Of a stretch of 64,000 nt of DNA, positions 51,219-59,787 are shown in pieces; position 1 is the stretch's first letter; the number at the start of each line of letters is the position of its first letter. Position numbers and translations under genes: made by a program. The notes beneath the pieces are model-generated. The model was not told the origin of the DNA and made no database searches. It saw only the letters and a program-made list of their open reading frames with translations. Source of the DNA: Acidimicrobiaceae bacterium (lineage in GTDB: Bacteria > Actinomycetota > Acidimicrobiia > Acidimicrobiales > UBA8190). The stretch covers positions 41,954-105,953 of the forward strand of contig PLZB01000035.1 of NCBI GenBank assembly GCA_003151955.1. Reading direction: 5' to 3'.

Positions 51219-52966
51219 CAGACGAGCTCCCCTGCCCCGGCCAGGACGGCCCGGAGCTCGTCGTTGTCGGTCCGCTTGGCCCAGTTGGAGAAGGCCTCGC
51301 CGTCGCGGCGGTCGGCCTGGTAGCGGCGGACGACCCGGAGGAGGGCCTCGGGGACGTCGTCGACGGGCCGGGCCCCGGCCACCCAGTCGATGAAGCCTGG
51401 CTCGGCCCCGAGGGACCCTCCCAGGCCGATGTCGACGGCCTCGACCAGGCGGTCCCCGACGTGGGCGGTGTCCCCCCGAAAGCCGATGTCGGCGATCTGG
51501 GGCTGGGCGCAGGAGGCGGGGCATCCCGAGAAGTGCATCCGGATGATCCCTGCCTCCTCGGTCCTGGAGGCAGGCCGGCCGGTGTGGAAGGTGACGGGCT
51601 CGGCGGCAAGCTCCTTGTCCATGAACCGGGCCCACTTCACGGCCCGCTCCTTCGTCTCGACCACGGCGAACCGGCAGAACTCGTTCCCGGTGCAGGCCAC
51701 CACCCCCCGCTCGAAGGGGCCCGGGAAGGGGGAGTACTTCTGGAGGAGCTCCTCGCTGAGGAGGGCGTCGAGGCGGTCCTCGGGGACGCCGGAGAGGATG
51801 AAGTTCTGGTCGGTCCCGATCCGGACGTGGCCGTCGCCGTAGGTGTGGGCCAGCCGGGCCGCCTCGACCAGCTCGATCCCCGACATCCGGCCCACTGGGA
51901 CCGAGGCCCCCACGGCGAAGAAGCCCTCCTGGCGCTGGGGGTGGACCCCGACGTGGTCACCCCGGTAGCGGCGGGTCAGGTCCTCTCCGGCCGGGGCCAG
52001 GGGGAAGCGGGTCCGGGTGTCGAGCTCGGCCCGGAAGCCCTCGGGGCCGAGCTCCTGGACCAGGTAGCGCATCCGGGCCATGCCCCGGTTCTCCCGGTTC
52101 CCGAGCTCCCCGAAGAGCTGGGCGATGCCCCGGGTCAGCTCGACGGCCTGGTCGGGGCGGACGAAGACGTCGATGTCGGAGGCCATCCGCTCCCCGTCGG
52201 AGAGACCCCCGCCGGCCAGGACGTTGAAGCCGAGGGTGCCGTCGTCGTGGCGGGCCGGCCAGAGGCCGATGTCCTGGATCTCGGCCTGGGCGCAGTCCTC
52301 GAGGCAGCCGGTGACGGACATCTTGAACTTCCGGGGGAGGTTGGCGTAGTCCCGGTTCCCGGTGAAGAAGGCGGAGATGGCCAGGGCGGTGGGGAGGGCG
52401 TCGAAGGCCTCCTCGGCGTCGATGCCGGCCACCGGGCAGCAGAGCACGTTCCGGGCCGAGTCCCCACAGGCCTGGATGGTGGTGAGGCCGACGTCGGTGA
52501 AGCGCTGCCAGATCCGGGGGATGTCCCCGATCCGGATCCAGTGGATCTGGATGTCCTGGCGGGTGGTGAGATCGGCGTAGCGGTTCCCGAAGACGGCGCT
52601 GTCGTCGGGGCCCTCCCCGTAGGCCTCGGCCACGATGCCGATCTCCCGGGCCTGCTCGGCCGTCATGACCCCACCGGGGACCTTGACCCGGAGCATGAAG
52701 GCGTCGCCCCCCTGGCGCTGGGGGTAGATCCCGACCCACTTGAGCCGCTCGACCTCGCCCGGGACCTTGCTGATGGCCCCGGGACCCTCCTTGGCGTAGC
52801 GGTCGATGATGGTCTGGGCCACGGCCAGGGGGTTGCGCTCCAGCTTCCAGCGCTCCTGCTGGTTCAGCTCCCCGATGGTCCGGTAGGGGTGGACGAAGGC
52901 CATGGCCCGCTCGTTCCCCGTGAAGTCCAACCCGTAGGGGCTGTCGGTAGTGCGCTTCCTCGCCAT
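51218..52966 (-). CDS. Ferredoxin-type sulfite/nitrite reductase (siroheme and [4Fe-4S])
   Basis: A 582-aa protein with the two-fold reductase repeat: GNRYADLTTRQDIQIHWI, RFPLAPAGEDLTRRYRGDHVG-type half-domain starts, and the cluster ligands CTGNEFC near 425 plus GCPASC near 480. In context (cysH, cysD, cysN, siroheme synthase) it should be the assimilatory sulfite reductase reducing sulfite to sulfide. NirA-type nitrite reductases share the fold, so nitrite is the alternative. Its ATG overlaps the cysH stop (TGATG), and its stop overlaps the FrhB-like gene. Confidence 0.93.
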   Translation of the reverse strand: MARKRTTDSPYGLDFTGNERAMAFVHPYRTIGELNQQERWKLERNPLAVAQTIIDRYAKEGPGAISKVPGEVERLKWVGIYPQRQGGDAFMLRVKVPGGVMTAEQAREIGIVAEAYGEGPDDSAVFGNRYADLTTRQDIQIHWIRIGDIPRIWQRFTDVGLTTIQACGDSARNVLCCPVAGIDAEEAFDALPTALAISAFFTGNRDYANLPRKFKMSVTGCLEDCAQAEIQDIGLWPARHDDGTLGFNVLAGGGLSDGERMASDIDVFVRPDQAVELTRGIAQLFGELGNRENRGMARMRYLVQELGPEGFRAELDTRTRFPLAPAGEDLTRRYRGDHVGVHPQRQEGFFAVGASVPVGRMSGIELVEAARLAHTYGDGHVRIGTDQNFILSGVPEDRLDALLSEELLQKYSPFPGPFERGVVACTGNEFCRFAVVETKERAVKWARFMDKELAAEPVTFHTGRPASRTEEAGIIRMHFSGCPASCAQPQIADIGFRGDTAHVGDRLVEAVDIGLGGSLGAEPGFIDWVAGARPVDDVPEALLRVVRRYQADRRDGEAFSNWAKRTDNDELRAVLAGAGELV

Positions 52967-53643
52967 CAGGCGTGGAGGCCGCATTCGGTCTTGCCCGAGT
53001 CGGCCCAGCGCCCGGCCCTCGGGTCCTCCCCGGGGGCGACCGGCCTGGTGGTGGGGGCGCAACCGATGGAGAGGTACCCCTGGGAGAGGAGGGGGTGGCT
53101 CGGGAGGTCGTGGTCGGCCACGTAGCCGGCGATGTCCTCGTCGGTCCAGGTGGCCACGGGGTTGATCTTGACCAGCCCCGGTCGGGCCGTGTCCGGCGAG
53201 ACGATGGGGGTGGCGGCCCGGGTCGGGGCGTCGACCCGCTTGACGCCGGTCAGCCAGGCGGCCCGGCCCACCAGGGCCCGGTCGAGGGGCTCGACCTTGC
53301 GGAACTCGCAGCACCGGTCGGCCCCGCAGGGGAAGGCCTCGGCCCCGGGGCCGGGGGTCATGACCCGGAGGTTGAGGTCGTAGCGGACCCGGACCTCCTC
53401 GACGTAGGCCAGGGTCTCCGGGAAGTGGAAGCCGGTGTCGAGGAAGAGGACCTCGATGGCGGGGTCGACCCGGACGGCGAGGTCCACCACGACGCAGTCC
53501 TGGAAAGAGCAGGCCAGGCTGATGTTCCCCCCGAACCGCCCGGTGGCCCAGCGGATCACCTTCCCGGCCGGGGCCGCCTCGAATTCGGCGGACCGGGCCG
53601 CCAGCTCGTCCAGGTCGATGTCCACGTCGGCGTCCGTTGTCAC
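52966..53643 (-). CDS. cysH: Phosphoadenylyl-sulfate/adenylyl-sulfate reductase CysH
   Basis: A 225-aa reductase that converts (P)APS to sulfite. It has VLFLDTGFHFPET, the Cys111-Cys112 pair (DRCCEFRKVEPL) and the catalytic GKTECGLH with Cys221. APS reductases of the iron-sulfur type also have a CxxC (GCxPC) that supplies the last two cluster ligands. Here the motif is GCAPTT: Cys195 is present but the fourth ligand is Thr198. The cluster may be altered. GTG start at 53643 with an AGAAGGGA SD. First gene of the minus-strand operon. Confidence 0.94.
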   Translation of the reverse strand: MTTDADVDIDLDELAARSAEFEAAPAGKVIRWATGRFGGNISLACSFQDCVVVDLAVRVDPAIEVLFLDTGFHFPETLAYVEEVRVRYDLNLRVMTPGPGAEAFPCGADRCCEFRKVEPLDRALVGRAAWLTGVKRVDAPTRAATPIVSPDTARPGLVKINPVATWTDEDIAGYVADHDLPSHPLLSQGYLSIGCAPTTRPVAPGEDPRAGRWADSGKTECGLHA

Positions 53644-53699
53644 AGCCGTTTCCCTTCTGGCGTCACGCCCCGTCCCCCGGAATTCTCCTGGGGGCGGGG

Positions 53700-53807
53700 G
53701 CCGGCCGAAATAGATCGGCGCTCCTGTGGTTAGTATAGGTGACTAATCAGATCAGGATTTACTAGTTTCGAGGTGGGGATTCCCGCCAGAGGAACGGAGC
53801 GTAGGGG
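53700..53807. promoter_or_regulatory. Divergent promoter region of the two sulfate-assimilation operons
   Basis: This is the AT-richest short stretch in the area. On the minus strand TATACT and on the plus strand TAGTAT overlap around 53731-53738 as -10-like elements. TTAGT-(7 nt)-ACTAA (53730-53746) is an inverted repeat across them and could be an operator shared by cysH and cysD. No clear -35 is present. Confidence 0.5.
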
Positions 53808-54779
53808 ATGACGACGATTCTCGAGCCAGAGGTGCGGGAGGACGAGGTGGCGACTGTGGCCGGGCAGCCCGGCGCGGACCGGGCCCGACCCGACCATCTC
53901 GACCTCCTCGAGTCCCACGCCATCTTCGTCATGCGGGAGGTGGCCGCCGAGTGCGAGCGGCCCGTCCTCCTCTTCAGCGGGGGGAAGGACTCGGCCGTCC
54001 TCCTCCGCCTGGCCGAGAAGGCCTTCCGGCCCGGCCGGTTCCCCTTCCCGATCATGCACGTCGACACCGGCCACAACTTCCCCGAGGTGATCGACTACCG
54101 GGACCGCCGGGCCGCCGAGCTGGGGGAGGAGCTGCTGGTGGCCTCGGTCCAGGACTCCATCGACCGGGGCCGGGTGGCCGATCCCGGACCGGAGGGGACC
54201 CGGAACCGGCTCCAGAGCGTCACCCTCCTCGACGCCATCGCCGAGCACGGCTTCGACGCCTGCATCGGGGGGGCCCGCCGGGACGAGGACAAGGCCCGGG
54301 CCAAGGAGCGGATCCTCTCCTTCCGCGACGCCTTCGGCCAGTGGGACCCCCGGAACCAGCGGCCCGAGCTCTGGCACCTCTACCAGGGCCGGGTCCGGAC
54401 CGGGGAGCACCTCCGGGCCTTCCCCCTCTCGGACTGGACCGAGCTCGACGTCTGGCAGTACATCGAGCGGGAGGCCATCGAGCTCCCCTCGATCTACTAC
54501 TCCCACCGCCGGCCCGTGGTCGAGCGGGGGGGCATGCTCCTCGCCCTCTCCGACTGGGTCACGGCCGGCCCGGGCGAGACCGTCGAGGAGGCCGTGGTCC
54601 GGTTCCGGACCGTCGGCGACGCCACCTGCACCGGGGCCGTCCGCTCCGGGGCCAGCACCATCGCCGAGGTCATCGCCGAGGTGGCCTCCTCCCGGGTGAG
54701 CGAGCGGGGGGCGACCCGGGCCGACGACCGGTTCTCGGAGACCTCCATGGAAGACCGCAAGCGGGAGGGCTACTTCTAG
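53808..54779 (+). CDS. cysD: Sulfate adenylyltransferase subunit 2 (CysD)
   Basis: A 323-aa PP-loop ATP pyrophosphatase: HLDLLESHAIFVMREV, the SGGKDS loop near 58-63, FPIMHVDTGHNFPEV, GGARRDEDKARAKER and SEFRDAFGQWDPR-type FRDAFGQWDPRNQRPELW. With CysN it makes adenylyl sulfate from sulfate and ATP. The C-terminus RFSETSMEDRKREGYF is classical. The ATG follows GTAGGGG. The CysN gene starts 1 bp after the stop. Confidence 0.97.
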   Translation: MTTILEPEVREDEVATVAGQPGADRARPDHLDLLESHAIFVMREVAAECERPVLLFSGGKDSAVLLRLAEKAFRPGRFPFPIMHVDTGHNFPEVIDYRDRRAAELGEELLVASVQDSIDRGRVADPGPEGTRNRLQSVTLLDAIAEHGFDACIGGARRDEDKARAKERILSFRDAFGQWDPRNQRPELWHLYQGRVRTGEHLRAFPLSDWTELDVWQYIEREAIELPSIYYSHRRPVVERGGMLLALSDWVTAGPGETVEEAVVRFRTVGDATCTGAVRSGASTIAEVIAEVASSRVSERGATRADDRFSETSMEDRKREGYF

Positions 54780-54780
54780 G

Positions 54781-56079
54781 ATGTCGTCCCTCGACGGGGC
54801 CGGCGTCGGTACCGGCTCCGAGCTCCTGCGGTTCGCCGCGGTCGGGTCCGTGGACGACGGGAAGTCCACCCTCATCGGGCGGCTCCTCCACGACACCAAG
54901 CAGCTCTTCGACGACCAGCTCGAGGCGGTGGCGACAGCCAGCCGGCGCCGGGGGGTCGAGGGGGTCGACCTGGCCTTCGTCACCGACGGGCTCCGGGCCG
55001 AGCGGGAGCAGGGGATCACCATCGACGTGGCCTACCGCTACGCGGCGACCCCCCGCCGGAAGTTCGTCATCGCCGACTGCCCGGGCCACGTCCAGTACAC
55101 CCGGAACATGGCCACCGGGGCCTCCACCGCCGACCTGGCCGTCGTCGTCGTCGACGCCACCGCCGGGCTCCGGGAGCAGACCCGGCGGCACTGCTGCATC
55201 GCCGCCCTCCTCGGGGTCCGGCACCTGATCGTGGCGGCCAACAAGATGGACCTGACCGGCTGGGACGAGGCCGCCTTCCGGACCGTGGAGGCCGACATGA
55301 TGGCCCTGTCCCGGCGGCTCGAGGTGGAGTCGGTGGTGACGGTGCCGGTCTCGGCCCTCCACGGGGACAACGTGGTCGAGCCCTCGGCCGCCGCCCCCTG
55401 GTACCGGGGCCCGACCATCCTGGCCGCCCTGGAGGAGGCCCCGGCCGGGGCCTGGGCCCAGGAGGGGGGAGCCGGGGCCCGGCTCCCCGTCCAGTGGGTC
55501 GTCCGCCAGCCCGGCGGGGGCCGGAGCTACGCCGGGATGGTCACGGGGGGGGCACTCCGACCCGGGGACGAGGTGGTGATCCTCCCGGGGGGGAGCCAGT
55601 CCCGGATCACCGAGGTCTCCACCTACGACGGCCCCCTGGAGGAGGCCATCGCCTCCCAGTCGGTCACCGTTACACTGGCCGACGACGTCGACGTCTCCCG
55701 GGGCGACCTCATCGCCCCGGTGGAGGGGGCCCCCGAGCCGGTCGCCGAGCTCGAGGCCACGGTGTGCTGGTTCGCCGAGCATCCCCTCGAGGCCGGCCAG
55801 CGCTACCGGGTGAAGCACACCACCCGGGTCACCCCGGCCCGGGTCCTCTCCGTCGAGAGCCGCCTCGACGTCGGGACCCTCGAGCTCGGGCCGGCGGCCC
55901 GGCTCGGTGACAACGACATCGGGGTGGTCCGCCTGGCCGTGGCCACCCCCCTGGCCGTCGATCCCTACCGGACCAACCGGGTCACGGGGAGCTTCGTCCT
56001 CATCGACGAGGCCACCAACGCCACCGTGGCCGCCGGGATGGTGGGGGCCCCGGTGCTGGCCGCCGCCCCGGCCGGCTGA
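54781..56079 (+). CDS. cysN: Sulfate adenylyltransferase subunit 1, GTPase (CysN)
   Basis: A 432-aa translation-factor-like GTPase: G1 GSVDDGKSTLIGRLL near 22, the switch REQGITIDVAYRYA, G3 DCPGHVQY, G4 NKMDL, then two beta-barrel domains. GTP hydrolysis drives APS formation by CysD. The length shows no fused APS kinase (CysC), and none lies nearby, consistent with direct use of APS by CysH. The ATG is 1 bp after the cysD stop. Confidence 0.97.
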   Translation: MSSLDGAGVGTGSELLRFAAVGSVDDGKSTLIGRLLHDTKQLFDDQLEAVATASRRRGVEGVDLAFVTDGLRAEREQGITIDVAYRYAATPRRKFVIADCPGHVQYTRNMATGASTADLAVVVVDATAGLREQTRRHCCIAALLGVRHLIVAANKMDLTGWDEAAFRTVEADMMALSRRLEVESVVTVPVSALHGDNVVEPSAAAPWYRGPTILAALEEAPAGAWAQEGGAGARLPVQWVVRQPGGGRSYAGMVTGGALRPGDEVVILPGGSQSRITEVSTYDGPLEEAIASQSVTVTLADDVDVSRGDLIAPVEGAPEPVAELEATVCWFAEHPLEAGQRYRVKHTTRVTPARVLSVESRLDVGTLELGPAARLGDNDIGVVRLAVATPLAVDPYRTNRVTGSFVLIDEATNATVAAGMVGAPVLAAAPAG

Positions 56080-56081
56080 CG

Positions 56082-56750
56082 GTGGGTCTCGCCAACCCCC
56101 TCTTCCCGGTCGGCCTGGTCGTCTCCGGCCGGCGCTGCCTGGTGGTGGGGGGAGGGACGGTGGCGGCCCGGAAGATCGGGGCCCTCCTCGGTTGCGGGGC
56201 CCGGGTCACGGTGGTGGCCCCCGAGGCCCACGTGGCCCTCGGCCTCCTGGCCCGCGACGGAGTGCTCGAGGCCATCGAGGGGGATCCCCTCGACGTCCAG
56301 CTCCGCCCCTACCGGGCCGGGGAGGCGGCCGACTACCGGCTGGTGATCACCGCCACCGGCATCCCCGAGGTCGACCGGGCCGTCCACGACGATGCCGAGG
56401 CCGCCGGGATCTGGGTCAACAGCGCCGACGACGTGGCCAACTGCACCTTCGTCCTCCCCTCGGTCCACCGGGACGGGCCGGTGGCCGTCTCTGTCTCCAC
56501 CGGGGGGATGAGCCCGGCCCTGGCCACCTGGCTCCGCCGGCGGATCGCCGAGGTCATCGGGACCGGGCTGGGGGAGCTGGCCGCCGTCCTGGAGGAGGGC
56601 CGGAACCAGGTGAAGGCGGCCGGCGGATCGACCGAGGACGTCGACTGGGCCGCCATCCTGGACGGACCGATCCCCGAATTGGTCCGGTCCGGGAAGGTCG
56701 CCGAGGCCCGGGCCGCCCTGGCCGAGGCCATAATTCACTCCATTCACTAG
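56082..56750 (+). CDS. Precorrin-2 dehydrogenase / sirohydrochlorin ferrochelatase (CysG N-terminal type)
   Basis: A 222-aa Met8p/CysG-N-like enzyme: an NAD-binding Rossmann start (FPVGLVVSGRRCLVVGGGTVAARKIGALL), ITATGIPEVDRAVHDDAE, VNSADDVANCTFVLPSVHR and STGGMSPALATWLRRRI. It oxidises precorrin-2 and inserts iron to give siroheme, the cofactor of the divergent sulfite reductase. The methyltransferase half of CysG is absent. The GTG begins 2 bp after the cysN stop, so it is the third gene of this operon. Confidence 0.94.
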   Translation: MGLANPLFPVGLVVSGRRCLVVGGGTVAARKIGALLGCGARVTVVAPEAHVALGLLARDGVLEAIEGDPLDVQLRPYRAGEAADYRLVITATGIPEVDRAVHDDAEAAGIWVNSADDVANCTFVLPSVHRDGPVAVSVSTGGMSPALATWLRRRIAEVIGTGLGELAAVLEEGRNQVKAAGGSTEDVDWAAILDGPIPELVRSGKVAEARAALAEAIIHSIH

Positions 56751-57081
56751 TGCTGCGACTGCCAACGTTTGCCCGTTTTGGGGTGGGTTGGTGGTTCCTC
56801 GTCAGGCTGGGGTTGCTGGCTGACGAGCGAGTCCCGGGTTTTGTCATTGTGGTGACGGTTGTCGGGGCGATGCACCACACCAGGCGCATCATCATCGTGT
56901 TTCCGAGGCATCCCCCCACCCTGCCCCAAGGCTGTAACACCCACGCACCGGGCACACGTGGACCAAATTCACTAGCCCTGGACAACTTTTTTCACTGCCA
57001 GTGGTCGCTTTGCGCCATACTTAGCCTGGGAACATGTCGGGTGTCTCGTTCAGACACCCGGACGAAGGGGGGCCCGGGGGA
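56751..57081. other. 331-bp non-coding gap with inverted repeat and promoter-like sequence
   Basis: No gene is seen. CTCGTCAG...CTGACGAG (56798-56805 and 56820-56827) forms an 8-bp stem with a 14-bp loop and could end the cys transcript. Nearer the MarR gene, CACTG-C-CAGTG lies around 56994-57004 and a CATACT -10-like element at 57016-57021. These may form the MarR promoter/operator. The gap is less GC-rich than its surroundings. Confidence 0.45.
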
Positions 57082-57591
57082 ATGGCTGCAACCAGAAGTA
57101 CCACGTCAACAGTGGAACCGACCACTGACGATGGCGACGACGCGTTGGTCGAAGCCATCATCCAGGCCAGCCGGGCCATGGTCGGGGTGGCGGGCCGGTC
57201 GTTGGCCGAGGTGGCCGTCGACGTCACCCTGCCCCAGTACCGGACCCTGGTCGTCCTCGGCGACGACGGGCCCCGCCGGCTGGCCGATCTGGCCGAGGGC
57301 CTCGGGGTCAGCCCCTCCACCGCCACCCGGATGTGCGACCGGCTGGTCCGCAAGGGCCTCCTGGACCGCCGCCGGGACGAGCTCGACCGCCGGGAGGTCA
57401 ACCTCGCCCTCACCCCGGGGGGACGGCGCCTCGTCAGCGCCGTCATCGAGCGCCGCCGGGAGCTCGTCCACGAGCTCCTCCAGGCCATCCCCAAGCGGCA
57501 GCGGGCCGGGATGGTCCAGTGCCTCAACCTGGTGGCCCGGGCCGACGGGGCCGCCCCCGAGCCCCACTGGTCCTCGGGCTGGACGGCCTGA
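57082..57591 (+). CDS. MarR-family transcriptional regulator
   Basis: A 169-aa winged-helix regulator: LVEAIIQASRAMVGVAGRSL, LPQYRTLVVLGDDGPRRLAD, the recognition helix SPSTATRMCDRLVRKGLL and wing RRRDELDRREVNLALTPGG. It probably senses a small phenolic or oxidative signal. The ATG at 57082 is preceded by a G-rich SD; an in-frame ATG at 57034 would add 16 residues. The convergent aldehyde dehydrogenase gene starts far away, so the target is unclear; autoregulation is likely. Confidence 0.9.
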   Translation: MAATRSTTSTVEPTTDDGDDALVEAIIQASRAMVGVAGRSLAEVAVDVTLPQYRTLVVLGDDGPRRLADLAEGLGVSPSTATRMCDRLVRKGLLDRRRDELDRREVNLALTPGGRRLVSAVIERRRELVHELLQAIPKRQRAGMVQCLNLVARADGAAPEPHWSSGWTA

Positions 57592-57600
57592 AGCCGGACC

Positions 57601-58965
57601 TCAGGCCACCCAGACCGTCTTCATCTCGCAGAACTCCCTGATGCCGGCCGCCGCCAGCTCCCGGCCGTAGCCGGAGACCTTGGTCCCCCCGAAGGGGAGC
57701 TCCGGGGTGGAGGCCACCATGGCGTTCACGTAGACCATCCCGGCCTGGAGGCCGGAGATGAACAGGTCCTGCTCGGCCGGGTCGGTGGTCCAGACACTGG
57801 CCCCCAGCCCGAACCGGGAGTCGTTGGCCAGCCGGAGGGCATCGCCGGCGTCGGCGGCCCGGTAGAGCATGGCCACCGGCCCGAAGACCTCCTCGGTGGC
57901 GACCCGCATGGCCGGGGTGATCCCGGCCAGGACGGTGGGTCGGTAGAAGAACCCCGGCCCCTCGACGGCCTCCCCCCCGCACAGGACCCCGGCCCCGTGC
58001 CCCCGGGCATCCTCGACCTGCTCGGCCACCTCCTGGCGGCCCTGGGACGTGGCCAGGGGCCCGACCCGGGTGGCCGGGTCGAAGGGGTCCCCCACGACGA
58101 GGGCCGTCATGGCGACGGCGAACCGGGCCTCGAACTCGTCGTAGACGTCGGTGTGGACGATGAACCGCTTGGCCGCGATGCAGCTCTGGCCGTTGTTCTG
58201 GACCCGGGCCTCCACCCCGACCTCGACGGCCCGGTCGAGGTCGGCCGAGGGGAGGACGACGAAGGGGTCGCTCCCCCCGAGCTCGAGGACGGTCTTCTTC
58301 AGGGCCTGGCCGGCGGCGGCCGCCACCGACCGGCCCGCCCCCTCCGACCCCGTCAGGGTCACGGCCCGGACCCGGGGGTCGGCGATGATCCCGGCCACGG
58401 CCCCCGAACCCACGAGGAGGGTCTGGAAGGCCCCCTCGGGGAAGCCGGCCCGCCGGAAGAGGTCCTCCAGGGCCAGGGCCGTCTGGGGGACGTTCGAGGA
58501 GTGCTTCAGGAGCCCGACGTTGCCGGCCATGAGGGCCGGGGCGGCGAAGCGAACCACCTGCCAGAGGGGGAAGTTCCAGGGCATGACGGCCAGGACCGGG
58601 CCCATGGGCTCGTAGACGACCCGGCTCCGGCTGGCCGGGCTCTCGACCTCCTCGGGGGCGAGGTAGCCCTCGGCGTGCTCGGCCAGGAACCGCATGGCCC
58701 GGGCGCACTTGGCCACCTCCCCCTTGGCCGCGGCGAAGGTCTTCCCCATCTCGGTGGTGAGGATCCGGGCCAGGTCGGGGACCTCCCCCTCGAGGAGCTC
58801 GGCCGCGGTGACGAGGGACCGGGACCGCTCGGCGAAGGTGGTGAGCCGGTAGGAGGCGAAGGTGGAGTCGGCCAGGGCCAGCCGTCGCTCCACCTCCGCC
58901 CCGTCGTGGGCCTCGAAGGTCTCCTCGGTGATACCGGTGGCGGGGTTCAGGGTGGCGATGGCCAT
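57601..58965 (-). CDS. Succinate-semialdehyde/aldehyde dehydrogenase (NAD(P)+-dependent)
   Basis: A 454-aa ALDH-superfamily enzyme: PMGPVLAVMPWNFPLWQV, TGSEGAGRSVAAAAGQALKK, the general base in VLELGGSDPFVV (Glu near 227), the catalytic Cys in NNGQSCIAAKRF (near 261), and EEVFGPVAMLYR. The short form and MAIATLNPATG start match the GabD1/SSADH group that oxidises succinate semialdehyde. Related aldehydes are possible. It ends 9 bp from the MarR gene and has no operon partner. Confidence 0.93.
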   Translation of the reverse strand: MAIATLNPATGITEETFEAHDGAEVERRLALADSTFASYRLTTFAERSRSLVTAAELLEGEVPDLARILTTEMGKTFAAAKGEVAKCARAMRFLAEHAEGYLAPEEVESPASRSRVVYEPMGPVLAVMPWNFPLWQVVRFAAPALMAGNVGLLKHSSNVPQTALALEDLFRRAGFPEGAFQTLLVGSGAVAGIIADPRVRAVTLTGSEGAGRSVAAAAGQALKKTVLELGGSDPFVVLPSADLDRAVEVGVEARVQNNGQSCIAAKRFIVHTDVYDEFEARFAVAMTALVVGDPFDPATRVGPLATSQGRQEVAEQVEDARGHGAGVLCGGEAVEGPGFFYRPTVLAGITPAMRVATEEVFGPVAMLYRAADAGDALRLANDSRFGLGASVWTTDPAEQDLFISGLQAGMVYVNAMVASTPELPFGGTKVSGYGRELAAAGIREFCEMKTVWVA

Positions 58966-58990
58966 GGGGCCATCATCGCACCGCCGCCGG

Positions 58991-59695
58991 TCAGGCCGAC
59001 AGGAATCTGATCGTCTCGGCCAGGACCCCGGGGTCGCTCGGGATGGACAGGTGGTTGAGGGATCCGCTCACCTCGACGTTGGTGGCCGGCGCCGGCTCCT
59101 CGGAGCTGGTGGCCGGGATGATGACCCCGTCGTTCGGGCTCCACTGGACCTCGACCACCACTCCCTGGGTGGCCATCTGGCCCCAGGCGGCCTGGAGGGA
59201 GGCGATGGTCCCGGTGCTCCCGTTCATGTCCTTGCAGCTGTTGTCCCCGCACAGGTTGGCGATGGACGTTCCGTTGTCGGCCCCGGCCAGGGACATCCAG
59301 CGGGCCACCTGACCCTGGCAGCCCCCCAGCTCGATGCAGTAGCGGCTGACCATGCTCCCGAAGGAGTGGGACACGATGTCGACCTTGGGCTTCCCCGTGA
59401 ACTGCTCCAGGTGGGTCACCTCGGCGGCCAGCAGGGGGGACACCACCGAGGCGGCCTGGGTGGTGTCGTAGCCGAACTCCGTGATGTCCCCGGCGGTGTA
59501 ACCGGCCGCCTCGAAGGCGGTCACCGCCGCGCTCCACATGGACGGCGACTCCTGATAGCCGTGCACGAAGATCACCGGGGTCTTCCCCGACGGTGTCCCC
59601 GAGGGCTCCACCGTGACGTTGCAGGTGGCCGCAGTCAGCGACAGCACCCCCACGGCCAGACCCAGCACGACCAGCGACTTCCGGCTCTTCCGCAC
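58991..59695 (-). CDS. Secreted lipase/esterase (alpha/beta hydrolase, class 2 lipase-like)
   Basis: A 234-aa exported hydrolase. The signal peptide (KSLVVLGLAVGVLSLTAATC) ends near a Cys but the residue before it is Thr, so lipidation is doubtful. The mature part has PVIFVHGYQESPSMW, the nucleophile elbow SHSFGSM, Cys pairs and a C-terminal His in SLNHLSIP. GTG 59695 is chosen because GAGGAGG lies 8 bases upstream; 59728 is an alternative. It probably degrades lipids or short esters outside the cell. Confidence 0.87.
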   Translation of the reverse strand: MRKSRKSLVVLGLAVGVLSLTAATCNVTVEPSGTPSGKTPVIFVHGYQESPSMWSAAVTAFEAAGYTAGDITEFGYDTTQAASVVSPLLAAEVTHLEQFTGKPKVDIVSHSFGSMVSRYCIELGGCQGQVARWMSLAGADNGTSIANLCGDNSCKDMNGSTGTIASLQAAWGQMATQGVVVEVQWSPNDGVIIPATSSEEPAPATNVEVSGSLNHLSIPSDPGVLAETIRFLSA

Positions 59696-59767
59696 GCGAG
59701 TGTCCTCCTCGAACAACCTGGCGGTCACCCGGCAGCAGTCGCCGCCCCCCCAACCCCCGTGACACTA

Positions 59768-59787
59768 ACTGACTGTTCAGTAACCAG
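59768..59787. promoter_or_regulatory. Overlapping inverted repeats upstream of the lipase gene
   Basis: ACTGA-CTGT-TCAGT (59768-59781) overlaps GACTG-(9 nt)-CAGTC (59771-59789). The cluster sits about 75 bp before the lipase GTG and just after the stop of the ligase gene. The pattern resembles TetR-type operators; the regulator is not known. Confidence 0.4.

Noticed and set aside
54781..56079. CysNC fusion with APS kinase
   Set aside because: The frame ends after the GTPase and two barrel domains; no kinase P-loop follows.
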